Origin: Phytophthora hibernalis
Taxonomy: Eukaryota > Oomycota > Peronosporomycetes > Peronosporales > Peronosporaceae
Length of the DNA stretch: 64,000 nt
Assembly: GCA_012656075.1 (NCBI GenBank)
Contig: JAAKBF010000110.1
Span: 211,275-275,274, forward strand
Direction of reading: 5' to 3'
The notes under the pieces: generated by a model
What the model saw: only the letters and a program-made list of their open reading frames with translations
Told to the model about the DNA's origin: nothing
The model's database searches: none
Shown: positions 21,290 to 32,600 of the stretch, piece after piece
How the letters are laid out: every line of letters begins with the position of its first letter
How positions within the stretch are numbered: position 1 is the stretch's first letter
Translations under genes and position numbers: made by a program

Positions 21290-21740
21290 TTGCATCAAGA
21301 TCATCCACGCAATCCGAAGGCACATGACGGTGATGTCGTCCTTAGAAATGACGGTCTTCGCCAAACGATAATTGTTCATCAACATGTCGTAAACCTGGGC
21401 AATACACAGAACGCCGCACGAGGTGCCGTCCGGTTGTTTGCGAAGTACCTGGACGGGGATCGTTTTTTTTCTGCTACTAAAACAGCGGCCAACTTTGTAA
21501 CCAGACGACTGGGGATCACGAAATTGTAGTAGTCGTCACCGGCCTCGACTTGGACACGTTTACAGCGAGCAGGACGCGCACCGATAAAATGATCCCATCC
21601 CCATTACAACTGGGTAGCTCGAAAAAATTCGCCGACGTGGTCTTTGTCCGCAGTGTTGCGTGCCCACACTAGTAGTCGATCTAGCGATGGTATGTTCTTG
21701 TCAGACAGAGTCACAACCGCCAACTTTTTGCGAGGCACTT
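21290..21740 (-). pseudogene. Ulp1-like (C48) cysteine protease domain, frameshifted
   Basis: Minus strand: KLAVVTLSDKNIPSLDRLLV, a TAA, WGWDHFIGARPARCKR, AGDDYYNFVIPSRLVTKL, then after a frame change PVQVLRKQPDGTSCGVLCIA and DDITVMCLRIAWMILMQPD. QPDGTSCG at 21413-21436 is the conserved Gln-to-Cys active-site block of the SUMO-protease-like C48 family, and its Cys codon is at 21416-21418. The frame change falls at an eight-base T run (21463-21470), the likely slippage site. The catalytic His is not clearly identifiable. It is part of the MULE-type remnant rather than a host SUMO protease. Confidence 0.8.
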
Positions 21741-22819
21741 ACGGTCTGCACCCGAGATTGAGTCAGTTTCTTTCGCTGGTTCTGACGCGGCTTTAGTTGC
21801 GGAAGCTTGAATACTTCGATCTGACCCCGGTTTATCTACTGCGGGTTTTCGTTCGCACCACAGCCTCGGTCAGGGGTATTTACTTTCCGGTTGTTTTCAC
21901 GAGGTCTTCCACACTAGACGACACTATCCTGCTTGTCTCCTGACTTTGTTGGCGTCCCCCAGTCTGTGTCGAGGTTTGGACAGTAGTTTCCGCTCTACTA
22001 TGGCTGGCCACTGAGCCTCTTTTTGCAGAAAGCTTATCTGAAGATTCTGCTTCGGATGTCACCATTTCTTGCAGTATTGCTTCATTTTGCTGAGACGCAT
22101 GATTTAGTTGAGCTACAGCGGTAGTGAAACCAGTTCGGCTTCCTCTAGTTTACGTATCGTGATGATGCCGTCAAATAGATCCGCCGTAGCGATCTCACAA
22201 GACGTGTCGCTGTCTGACCCCGAGCATTCATCTGGGAGTGTTGTTGCGCTCGACGATAAAGTATCTACTTCTTCCATACCGCGACGTATAATGTATTTCC
22301 ATGGTCGCAATGCGGTGTAGAAGGCTGGGCTTGATAACTCAGCCAGATGCTCCATAACAGGTTCGAAAGCAGCCTTTGCGTAACAATACTTCTCTTATGA
22401 AGACAGCACCACAACATTTGCACGTTCCTGTCGACGCATCCTGCCGCCGTACATCACTCGGCGTTTAGGATGACGATGTTTCCGAGCGTCGAATTTGCTC
22501 TCATCAGCTTGTGTTTCAGCTTGTGTTGTGCACCAGAGTCATGTGTTGCAGCTTGTGTTACATCAGAGTCGAGTGTTGCACCTTGTATTGCATCGTGCGT
22601 TGCACAAGTGTCATGTGTTGCTTCATCTTCATCACTTGCACTCAAGCCATCGTGCGCGGATGACTCGCCGGGGCATCTCATCTTAGCCTGTACAGTGCGT
22701 AGTAAAGCTTCTCCGTGGATAAACTGTTGCTCCAACGTCGACATCGTTTACATACGTGTAGGAATAGACGACAACAGAAGCGCCTCGAATCAGTGAACAC
22801 GCTCTGCAATGTACACCAA

Positions 22820-22864
22820 ATGTCGGCACGGAAGATTGAAGCTGCAGTTGAATATACACGAGCA
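22820..22864 (-). pseudogene. SWIM zinc-finger motif
   Basis: CSCIFNCSFNLPCRH fits the CxCx(n)CxH pattern of SWIM domains, preceded by YQCNDFEWT as usual for MULE transposases. It is in a minus-strand open frame of 77 codons (22790-23023). Confidence 0.8.
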
Positions 22865-22912
22865 GGTCCATTCGAAGTCGTTGCACTGATACATCTGTCC
22901 CTGAGTTCTCAC

Positions 22913-23075
22913 TTCTCCCAATTCAGAACGACTCGTAGCACACGCAGTCTCAGCTACTTGCTCTGACCATCTGCAACCACTTCTTTCGACCGCATTCTCC
23001 CAATTCAGAACCACGCGTAGCACACGTAGTCTCAGCTACTTGCTCTGTCCATTTGCAACCACTTCTTTCGGCCGC
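22913..23075. repeat. Tandem duplication, 82-bp period, inside MULE remnant
   Basis: Copy one is 22913-22994 and copy two 22995-23075, both starting TTCTCCCAATTCAGAAC and differing at a handful of bases. It lies just upstream (in coding sense) of the SWIM motif. Confidence 0.85.
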
Positions 23076-23703
23076 ACAGTAAACCCTGCCTTGCAGCCAG
23101 TGAATCTGAAATCTTTATCCCGTCGGCCTTCACCTCGAAAAACCTGAGACAATCCATGCGTGCAGCACATGCGTTTGTAATGGTACGCTAAGTTTTGCGG
23201 AATCTGTGACGCTTTTCCCTGACTACAGCAACATATAAAACAACACAAGTGTACCAACCCTCCGCGCAACACAACATGATCGCACCTATTGTACATGGCC
23301 TCCGATTCTGAGCTCCGTTTGTGGACTCGTAGCTTCGCCGAACTGCTTCAAACTCGTCGCGCAACAGAATTTCTTAATTTGTACAGTAAACCCTGCCTTG
23401 CAGCCAGTGAATCTGAAATCTTTATCCCGTCGGCCTTCACCTCGAAAAACCTGAGACAATCCATGCGTGCAGCACATGCGTTTGTAATGGTACGCTAAGT
23501 TTTGCGGAATCTGTGACGCTTTTCCCTGACTACAGCAACATATAAAACAACACAAGTGTACAAATGAATATAAATAAGCAACCCTCCGCGCAACACAACA
23601 TGATCGCACCTATTGTACATGGCCTCCGATTCTGAGCTCCGGACGCGGAAAAACAAAAGGTTTGTGGACTCGTAGCTTCGCCGAACTGCTTCAAACTCGT
23701 CGC
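23076..23703. repeat. Tandem duplication of MULE N-terminal coding segment
   Basis: Copy A (23076-23360) and copy B (23383-23703) share near-identical sequence, including the Cys/His coding segment and CGCACCTATTGTACATGG. Relative to B, copy A lacks 17 nt after GTGTAC and 19 nt after GAGCTCCG, so the offset grows from 307 to 343 bp. B continues into the upstream FAR1-like segment, so A is the derived copy. Confidence 0.88.
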
Positions 23704-24099
23704 AGTCCTTGAATACTTTCTGTGGTATCCGCGGCACAAAGTTGTCTACTGATGGTGAGCCTTCTTTATCTTCTCACAGGTCGCCCAGGTTTTGGTTCGA
23801 CGCGCGAATTGGGTCGGTTCTCGCGTGTATATCAAGGGTGGAGCTGCCGCGGTAGGTGCGCTGTCAGTGCGACCTACTTTAGCCGCGGACATTGCTTCGC
23901 TGTCGGTCTCGGCTCCATCATGATTCCATTTTCTTTTCTTGTGTTGTTGTGCTGATTTCGAAGCGTGCGGTCGCTGATGTTGAAAAAGCATCGCGCATCT
24001 TGGCTACGGGTTCAAACGCTAAAATCATGCGAAAACCAATTAGCACCGTAATTAACAATACAAACAGCAACACAACATGCAGCAGCAACATAAAAAACT

Positions 24100-24777
24100 T
24101 CATGCCACAATTCTACCTTCAACTGTGCCTCTTTGAAATTGAGCCTTACTGTCAAAGTCCCCACCAGCAACATGCACAACGCCACCAGCGCCTCCTGCGT
24201 CAGCAACATGCTCACTGCCGCCACCGCCTCCCGCGTCAGCAACCCTCCCGCCAGCAACTTGCACAACGCCACCAGCGCCTCCCGCGTCAGCAACATGCAC
24301 GCCGCCACCAACATCTGCACGCACGCCGTCGTCCTCCTCGTCGCCGAGGTCTTCCAGCTCGTCATCGACACCGTCGTCGGGGTCTTGGTCGGGCTGGTAG
24401 TCCTCGTCGTCGCCGTCCTTCACATAGCCTTGCGCAGCCCGAATGTAGTCGACCGGCGCGTGCACACGAAGTGAAGCACGGCGTGGTAAATATGAAGAGT
24501 AGCAACAATATCACAGGTTAGAATCTAATAGTTCAGCTTTTCACACAAATTATCACTAACCCTGGACTATGCCCGCAGACGTGCTTTCGTGCGCCTTCTT
24601 CTTCGGTGGCGTGGTCTTCGTCTTCACACTCCGCTTCTCTCTCCCCTTGGCTCCCCGCTTGGCTTCGCGGGCGTTCGGGCCATTCTGATTGCTTCTCTCC
24701 GGGTGGCGCAAAACGTAAATGAGAAGCGGGGGGGGAATTCGTACATATAATAATTTTAAGATCTCGCGAACTTTCAA
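24100..24777 (-). CDS. Hypothetical: Lys-rich start, acidic and Gly/Ala-rich tail
   Basis: Two minus-strand open pieces. The right one (24556-24777) encodes a basic stretch, AKRGAKGREKRSVKTKTTPP followed by KKKAHES. The left one (24100-24465) encodes an acidic stretch (DGDDEDYQPDQDPDDGVDDE) and then Gly/Ala/Val-rich repeats (VADAGGAGGVV-type) from a GC-rich minisatellite at about 24155-24310. A GTTAGTG donor follows the first piece and a TCTAAC branch-like motif lies between, so an intron is possible, but I see no convincing acceptor. It could be a host gene or the 5' part of an element. Low-complexity composition makes any call weak. Confidence 0.3.
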
Positions 24778-24808
24778 AAACCAATTTTAAGATCTCGCGA
24801 ACTTTCAA
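24752..24808. repeat. Short tandem duplication, 26 bp twice, 31-bp period
   Basis: AATTTTAAGATCTCGCGAAC plus CTTTCAA-type continuation occurs at 24752-24777 and again at 24783-24808. Confidence 0.9.
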
Positions 24809-25036
24809 GATAAGTAAATCGAGATAAAATACCCAGCAACACATCCTGCCATTATGTTGCTTTCATCCATCTATCGTGTTGTCGTAGTTATGCTGACTCC
24901 GTCCAATTCCACACACTTCTGTGTTTTACACTCCTTTTAAAGATATTTTGAGACCTGACGGTCTTTGACACGTATTCGCAACATAAACTTAATCGCCAAA
25001 TTATGTTTCTGCAAAACATAACTGTCAAACAATCCA

Positions 25037-27081
25037 GTGTCACAGTCTCGATGGAAGGAGCTGCTTCATCGTCCACGCATTGGAGTGCCTTCAGCGATGG
25101 GCTCGGTTGGAGCTCCGACGGTGTTGCAGGGTCAGTCATATGTTGTGCAGTCTTGGCAGGTGGCGTCAACGTTGCCTAACCAGACGACAGGTGTTCCTGT
25201 GATTCCGGGAGTGAGCGGACCTACGAGTCAGGCTTTAAGTGTGTTTGCTCCTAGACATGACAGTCTACAGCCTACGAATGGCGTGCCTAGTCCTCCGACT
25301 ATGCAACTGGTGCAAGCCACTAACGGCGAATGGTTCTGGGAGATCGTGGCTCCGGTAGCGTTGTCTCATCAGTTGACGGGACAAGTACCTCAACAGGCTT
25401 TGGGTGTTACGGCTAGTATGGCCCAGCAACAACCCGCGCTACCTGGATTGGTCGGCTATGGCGTGCCTCGGACCCCGCGACCTACAAACCGTCTAGCACG
25501 CCTGCTACTCATAGGCGTATGCGAACGGCTATTGCTTCTTACGGCGGATTCTCGATTGACGAGACACCGAGCTATGCAGGATATGGGTACGCTGGTACTT
25601 ACAATCAGCCTTATGGGAGCAACTCAGAGACCTACGTGGAGTACGCGGACGACAACTCTACCGGGAACTACTGCGACGAGTACTCCTGCTCCGAAAGTGC
25701 AAGCACCTCCTCAGGGTGGGACCAGTACGTACCCTCAGCAGCCAGCGTCCTCGCAATTGACCTATGGTGGACAAGCGAACGCTACTCAACCGGCTGGACT
25801 TCTTGGTATGCCTTCTCACATCAACAACGCTGTCAGGTTGATACAACCGTTCTACTCTGATGCTTCGACTGTGGAAAAGCTAGCTCGTTTTGGGAAGCGT
25901 TTGAACGTAACACGATGGGGTTGCAGGAGTCGCTGCGGCTGAGTGCATTTCGCGAGTGCCTTAAGAGCAAGGTCGGTGAAGAGCGGTGGATGTACTCGCA
26001 GATCAGTGACGTTGAAACGCTGAGAACTCGGTTCCACAACCAGTTCATGTGCCAGACACCGTTGCAGATGATTGAACGTCTAAAGACTACGAGGCGTTCC
26101 CGAGGTATGTCTGGGCGGACCTGATTTCGAGTTTGTGTGAGTCGGCTCAATGCGACGACCCACAGATGCGCTATCAATACTTCCTGGCCGGACTTAGGAC
26201 CAGCGAGTGGAAATCTGCACTGAACACTTCAATGGTGAGCTCTATCCTTCAGGTCGACTGTACAACTATACAAGAACATGCATCGGCCCGTGGAGAATAA
26301 CGCGGAAGCCAGCTACAGAGAACGCTTTGATGCAGAGGATGGTGGACATGATGGAACAAACACAAATCTTGTTGACTCAACAGAAGCAAACTCCACCTCG
26401 CTCGCCGCGATCCTCTCCGCGTCCTACCTACGTTGCTGCCGCATATGACGCTACAGTGACTCAGAACGCTCCGCCTCCGATTGCTTCAACGCCACCCGGT
26501 ACCCCAGAATGGAGGTATCCGACTAGGACCTGATCTCTACACGCAGGAAGGCCAAGTGGTGTATGGACGCTGTCACATTCTGGGGTGCAGCCGGATCACT
26601 TGCGATGGAACAATTCCACGTGCCCAAACTGTCACGAGCGGGGCCACATAATTGCAGAGTGCACGCAACCACGCCCGCCGTACCAGGGCGGGAACTATGG
26701 AGGATCAGGTGGTCAGACAAGAGGGCCCCGTGCGTGCTTTCTGTGCAATGGCACCGATCATATGGTCGCCCAGTGCCCTAGCAGGGAGGCACTAAACCAG
26801 CTCCTCGCGCGAGGAAGTGCCGCTTCTTCGTCGGCACCCGCGCCTGGAACTGCTCAGGGCCAACAATGATGGGGGCAGGAGGAAGGGGAACGGAGAAATG
26901 TCGCTCCTCCCTCTTGTATCTTGGACGACACAATTAGGAACGCTCGGAAGCCAATCAGGAACGATTGGTGAGGATGGAGGACATGTGGGACATGCTAGAG
27001 AGACCGGTAATGTCCAAAACAACGGAAACTACTTTGGAAGAAACGAAAAAGAGACATTTTATAAACGACTATTGACGAACT
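25037..27081 (+). pseudogene. Ty3/gypsy-type Gag remnant with two CCHC knuckles
   Basis: The plus-strand frame from 25037 lacks an ATG at its first codon; the first in-frame ATG is at 25097. A Pro/Gln/Thr-rich N-terminal region leads to a capsid-like part: SHINNAVRLIQPFYSDAS (25814-25867), then in another frame GLQESLRLSAFRECLKSK and VETLRTRFHNQF, then in a third YVWADLISSLCESAQC and QMRYQYFLAGLRTSEW. Two zinc knuckles follow: CPNCHERGHIIAEC (26621-26662) and CFLCNGTDHMVAQC (26735-26776), both CX2CX4HX4C. I recognise this wording from gypsy Gag proteins common in Phytophthora. No protease, reverse transcriptase, integrase or LTR follows: the sequence meets the satellite at 27082. At least four frameshifts are needed to link the parts. 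Confidence 0.85.
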
Positions 27082-27895
27082 AGATGTATTCGATCCACTC
27101 GATGGGCTAGCGGCCAGCCACCTGATATGTACCAAACGCAGACGAACGTCCTTCCATTTCCGTGACAGCGTGTGGCTTTTGGCGTCGAGCAGATACTCCA
27201 TCACAACCACCATCTTCGCTTCTTCGCAACAGGTTCTGACGATCTGACTTCAAGTGTTTGTGGTATGCGATCGCATATCTGGTGCAAGAATACCACATGC
27301 TCGATGCATAAGGGCAAGGGATGGACATCAGCGCAAAAATCAGTGCTGGAAGCGGGCGGTCGAAGAGGACAGCGAAAGTCTACGAAGGACTTGACAAATG
27401 TTGCTGGACGCGTGTTGGGAGAACGCTACAGATTGGACGTAGACCTCGTGCAACCCCACAGAGATGTCAAACAGCAGCGCCGGAAGCGATGAGACGCGGT
27501 GTTGGTAGGCGAGGAGGAGGCTCATTACTATCCTTTCTCGCCAGTTTGGCGACGCAGACTCATTTCTCTCTGCGCGCTATTATCGAACGTCGACGGCTTT
27601 TGGGCGTGGCGTGATGAGGCTTGGTAGCGATCTATGGCTTGGCAGCAGACTACATCGAATTCTAATATATTTACGGAGTTTTGGGGGTCACTCAGACGAC
27701 GACTAGAATTTGTTTATTAAATGCAATATGTTTTGTTTGTTAAAAGCAATTCGTTCTGTTTTACACACCTCCGCGCTACATGTGCACCAGTAACAAGGCT
27801 CCCAACGAGAGCCTCATGAGCTGGTAGTAGTTGTCAATGGCGTTCGCCCCTGAGCTGGTCCCGTCGTTATAGGGGGTCGCCTCCTAATCCAGTGT
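27082..27895. repeat. Edge unit of satellite array, most diverged copy
   Basis: This first unit differs from the consensus at many sites: CACCTGATATG (one base missing), GGCGTCGAGCAGATACTCC, CTTCGCTTCTTCGC, GCTACAGATTGGACG instead of GCTGCAGATAGGACG, and TCGAACGTCG instead of TCGAGCGTCG. In the plus-strand frame from 27303, the GATTGG variant removes a stop that all other copies carry. Confidence 0.9.
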
Positions 27896-29315
27896 AGATG
27901 TATTCGATCCACTCGATGGGCTAGCGGCCAGCCACCTGGATATGTACCAAACGCAGACGAACGTCCTTCCATTTCCGTGACAGCGTGTGGCTTTGGGCGT
28001 CTAGTAGTTACTCCATCACAACCACCATCTTTGCTTCCTCGCAACAGGTTCTGACGATCTGACTTCAAGTGTTTGTGGTATGCGATCGCATATCTGGTGC
28101 AAGAATACCACATGCTCGATGCATAAGGGCAAGGGATGGACATCAGCGCAAAAATCAGTGCTGGAAGCGGGCGGTCGAAGAGGACAGCGAAAGTCTACGA
28201 AGGACTTGACAAATGTTGCTGGACGCGTGTTGGGAGAACGCTGCAGATAGGACGTAGACCTCGTGCAACCCCACAGAGATGTCAAACAGCAGCGCCGGAA
28301 GCGATGAGACGCGGTGTTGGTAGGCGAGGAGGAGGCTCATTACTATCCTTTCTCGCCAGTTTGGCGACGCAGACTCATTTCTCTCTGCGCGCTATTATCG
28401 AGCGTCGACGGCTTTTGGGCGTGGCGTGATGTGGCTTGGTAGCGATCTATGGCTTGGCAGCAGACTACATCGAATTCTAATATATTTACGGAGTTTTGGG
28501 GGTCACTCAGACGACGACTAGAATTTGTTTATTAAATGCAATATGTTTTGTTTGTTAAAAGCAATTCGTTCTGTTTTACACACCTCCGCGCTACATGTGC
28601 ACCAGTAACAAGGCTCCCAACGAGAGCCTCATGAGCTGGTAGTAGTTGTCAATGGCGTTCGCCCCTGAGCTGGTCCAGTCGTTATAGGGGGTCGCCTCCT
28701 AATCCAGTGTAGATGTATTCGATCCACTCGATGGGCAAGCGGCCAGCCACCTGGATATGTACCAAACGCAGACGAACGTCCTTCCATTTCCGTGACAGCG
28801 TGTGGCTTTGGGCGTCTAGTAGATACTCCATCACAACCACCATCTTTGCTTCTTCGCAACAGGTTCTGACGATCTGACTTCAAGTGTTTGTGGTATGCGA
28901 TCGCATATCTGGTGCAAGAATACCACATGCTCGATGCATAAGGGCAAGGGATGGACATCAGCGCAAAAATCAGTGCTGGAAGCGGGCGGTCGAAGAGGAC
29001 AGCGAAAGTCTACGAAGGACTTGACAAATGTTGCTGGACGCGTGTTGGGAGAACGCTGCAGATAGGACGTAGACCTCGTGCAACCCCACAGAGATGTCAA
29101 ACAGCAGCGCCGGAAGCGATGAGACGCGGTGTTGGTAGGCGAGGAGGAGGTTCATTACTATCCTTTCTCGCCAGTTTGGCGACGCAGACTCATTTCTCTC
29201 TGCGCGCTATTATCGAGCGTCGACGGCTTTTGGGCGTGGCGTGATGAGGCTTGGTAGCGATCTATGGCTTGGCAGCAGACTACATCGAATTCTAATATGT
29301 TTACGGAGTTTTGGG

Positions 29316-29610
29316 CGACCCTTCACTGAGACGTACAATTTGCATTATTCTACATCCTGAAAAAGGTCCTTGCGCGGAAGATACATAAGCGGGGTTCGGT
29401 TACCTTAGCCCGATGGGCGTGCAGTAATTTGACGAGCCTTTGGATGGTGACCTACGAGGCAGAGCAGCACCGCGACGAGGGCGTGCTGGTGTTCTTTGAG
29501 CCCGAGCGGCGCAGATTCAAGCGAGCTCGCACCGACTGATTTTGCTGTTGTCGCAACGAGGTCGAGTTTGTGTGAGATGCGGGTTGACGACCGATGTTGC
29601 TACTATTGGG
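29316..29610. repeat. 295-bp block specific to long satellite units (first example)
   Basis: Long units carry this block between TTTTGGG and GATCGCTCAGACGACG. Short units go directly from TTTTGGG to GGTCACTCAGACGACG. Linked markers distinguish the two types: AATATGTTTACGG precedes the block in long units and AATATATTTACGG is found in short ones. The block ends in ATTGGGG and the upstream flank is TTTTGGG, so a deletion through TTGGG microhomology would make a short unit. Confidence 0.93.
29330..29539 (+). pseudogene. Open 69-codon C-terminal-like frame in the long-unit block
   Basis: After a TGA at 29327 the plus frame is open to a TGA at 29537 and reads FALFYILKKVLARKIHKR, TLARWACSNLTSLW, MVTYEAEQHRDEGVLVFFE and RRRFKRARTD. 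The composition is protein-like and it ends in a basic tail. The same frame extends upstream to the ATG equivalent to 27303 in the edge unit, interrupted by four stops in ordinary units. It is repeated in all 17 long units and absent from short ones. I do not recognise the family. It may be the fossil end of a gene captured in the satellite. Confidence 0.4.
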
Positions 29611-32600
29611 GATCGCTCAGACGACGACTAGAATTTGTTTATTAAATGCAATATGTTTTGTTTGTTAAAAGCAATTCGTTCTGTTTTACACACCTCCGCG
29701 CTACATGTGCACCAGTAACAAGGCTCCCAACGAGAGCCTCATGAGCTGGTAGTAGTTGTCAATGGCGTTCGCCCCTGAGCTGGTCCAGTCGTTATAGGGG
29801 GTCGCCTCCTAATCCAGTGTAGATGTATTCGATCCACTCGATGGGCTAGCGGCCAGCCACCTGGATATGTACCAAACGCAGACGAACGTCCTTCCATTTC
29901 CGTGACAGCGTGTGGCTTTGGGCGTCTAGTAGATACTCCATCACAACCACCATCTTTGCTTCCTCGCAACAGGTTCTGACGATCTGACTTCAAGTGTTTG
30001 TGGTATGCGATCGCATATCTGGTGCAAGAATACCACATGCTCGATGCATAAGGGCAAGGGATGGACATCAGCGCAAAAATCAGTGCTGGAAGCGGGCGGT
30101 CGAAGAGGACAGCGAAAGTCTACGAAGGACTTGACAAATGTTGCTGGACGCGTGTTGGGAGAACGCTGCAGATAGGACGTAGACCTCGTGCAACCCCACA
30201 GAGATGTCAAACAGCAGCGCCGGAAGCGATGAGACGCGGTGTTGGTAGGCGAGGAGGAGGTTCATTACTATCCTTTCTCGCCAGTTTGGCGACGCAGACT
30301 CATTTCTCTCTGCGCGCTATTATCGAGCGTCGACGGCTTTGGGCGTGGCGTGATGAGGCTTGGTAGCGATCTATGGCTTGGCAGCAGACTACATCGAATT
30401 CTAATATGTTTACGGAGTTTTGGGCGACCCTTCACTGAGACGTACAATTTGCATTATTCTACATCCTGAAAAAGGTCCTTGCGCGGAAGATACATAAGGG
30501 GTTCGGTTACCTTAGCCCGATGGGCGTGCAGTAATTTGACGAGCCTTTGGATGGTGACCTACGAGGCAGAGCAGCACCGCGACGAGGGCGTGCTGGTGTT
30601 CTTTGAGCCCGAGCGGCGCAGATTCAAGCGAGCTCGCACCGACTGATTTTGCTGTTGTCGCAACGAGGTCGAGTTTGTGTGAGATGCGGGTTGACGACCG
30701 ATGTTGCTACTATTGGGGATCGCTCAGACGACGACTAGAATTTGTTTATTAAATGCAATATGTTTTGTTTGTTAAAAGCAATTCGTTCTGTTTTACACAC
30801 CTCCGCGCTACATGTGCACCAGTAACAAGGCTCCCAACGAGAGCCTCATGAGCTGGTAGTAGTTGTCAATGGCGTTCGCCCCTGAGCTGGTCCAGTCGTT
30901 ATAGGGGGTCGCCTCCTAATCCAGTGTAGATGTATTCGATCCACTCGATGGGCTAGCGGCCAGCCACCTGGATATGTACCAAACGCAGACGAACGTCCTT
31001 CCATTTCCGTGACAGCGTGTGGCTTTGGGCGTCTAGTAGATACTCCATCACAACCACCATCTTTGCTTCCTCGCAACAGGTTCTGACGATCTGACTTCAA
31101 GTGTTTGTGGTATGCGATCGCATATCTGGTGCAAGAATACCACATGCTCGATGCATAAGGGCAAGGGATGGACATCAGCGCAAAAATCAGTGCTGGAAGC
31201 GGGCGGTCGAAGAGGACAGCGAAAGTCTACGAAGGACTTGACAAATGTTGCTGGACGCGTGTTGGGAGAACGCTGCAGATAGGACGTAGACCTCGTGCAA
31301 CCCCACAGAGATGTCAAACAGCAGCGCCGGAAGCGATGAGACGCGGTGTTGGTAGGCGAGGAGGAGGCTCATTACTATCCTTTCTCGCCAGTTTGGCGAC
31401 GCAGACTCATTTCTCTCTGCGCGCTATTATCGAGCGTCGACGGCTTTTGGGCGTGGCGTGATGAGGCTTGGTAGCGATCTATGGCTTGGCAGCAGACTAC
31501 ATCGAATTCTAATATATTTACGGAGTTTTGGGGGTCACTCAGACGACGACTAGAATTTGTTTATTAAATGCAATATGTTTTGTTTGTTAAAAGCAATTCG
31601 TTCTGTTTTACACACCTCCGCGCTACATGTGCACCAGTAACAAGGCTCCCAACGAGAGCCTCATGAGCTGGTAGTAGTTGTCAATGGCGTTCGCCCCTGA
31701 GCTGGTCCAGTCGTTATAGGGGGTCGCCTCCTAATCCAGTGTAGATGTATTCGATCCACTCGATGGGCTAGCGGCCAGCCACCTGGATATGTACCAAACG
31801 CAGACGAACGTCCTTCCATTTCCGTGACAGCGTGTGGCTTTGGGCGTCTAGTAGATACTCCATCACAACCACCATCTTTGCTTCCTCGCAACAGGTTCTG
31901 ACGATCTGACTTCAAGTGTTTGTGGTATGCGATCGCATATCTGGTGCAAGAATACCACATGCTCGATGCATAAGGGCAAGGGATGGACATCAGCGCAAAA
32001 ATCAGTGCTGGAAGCGGGCGGTCGAAGAGGACAGCGAAAGTCTACGAAGGACTTGACAAATGTTGCTGGACGCGTGTTGGGAGAACGCTGCAGATAGGAC
32101 GTAGACCTCGTGCAACCCCACAGAGATGTCAAACAGCAGCGCCGGAAGCGATGAGACGCGGTGTTGGTAGGCGAGGAGGAGGTTCATTACTATCCTTTCT
32201 CGCCAGTTTGGCGACGCAGACTCATTTCTCTCTGCGCGCTATTATCGAGCGTCGACGGCTTTTGGGCGTGGCGTGATGAGGCTTGGTAGCGATCTATGGC
32301 TTGGCAGCAGACTACATCGAATTCTAATATATTTACGGAGTTTTGGGGGTCACTCAGACGACGACTAGAATTTGTTTATTAAATGCAATATGTTTTGTTT
32401 GTTAAAAGCAATTCGTTCTGTTTTACACACCTCCGCGCTACATGTGCACCAGTAACAAGGCTCCCAACGAGAGCCTCATGAGCTGGTAGTAGTTGTCAAT
32501 GGCGTTCGCCCCTGAGCTGGTCCAGTCGTTATAGGGGGTCGCCTCCTAATCCAGTGTAGATGTATTCGATCCACTCGATGGGCAAGCGGCCAGCCACCTG

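Larger units (their letters stand above)
21290..23990 (-). pseudogene. MULE-type remnant: FAR1-like, SWIM and Ulp1-like parts, no DDE core
   Basis: Reading right to left: a Lys-rich start (QHKKRKWNHDG, about 23900-23945); an FAR1-like segment VFKDCDEFEAVRRSYES then FFRVRSSESEAMYNR (about 23605-23715); a Cys/His motif CCTHGLSQVFRGEGRRDK then FTGCKAGFTV, present twice through a duplication (about 23076-23190 and 23383-23500); a SWIM zinc finger CSCIFNCSFNLPCRH (22820-22864); a Ser/Asp/Thr/His-rich linker (22113-22744); and a Ulp1-type protease (21290-21740). This order occurs in SWIM/Ulp1-bearing MULE transposons. The central MULE transposase domain expected between the Cys/His motif and the SWIM finger is not there: only about 210 bp separate them. 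Frameshifts and stops are frequent. Confidence 0.75.

Noticed and set aside
21290..21740. Host SUMO protease gene
   Set aside because: It sits in order behind FAR1-like and SWIM motifs on the same strand and is broken, so it belongs to a MULE-type element.
1954..27081. tRNA or 5S rRNA genes
   Set aside because: I looked for the usual A/B-box and clover-leaf features and saw none that I could support.
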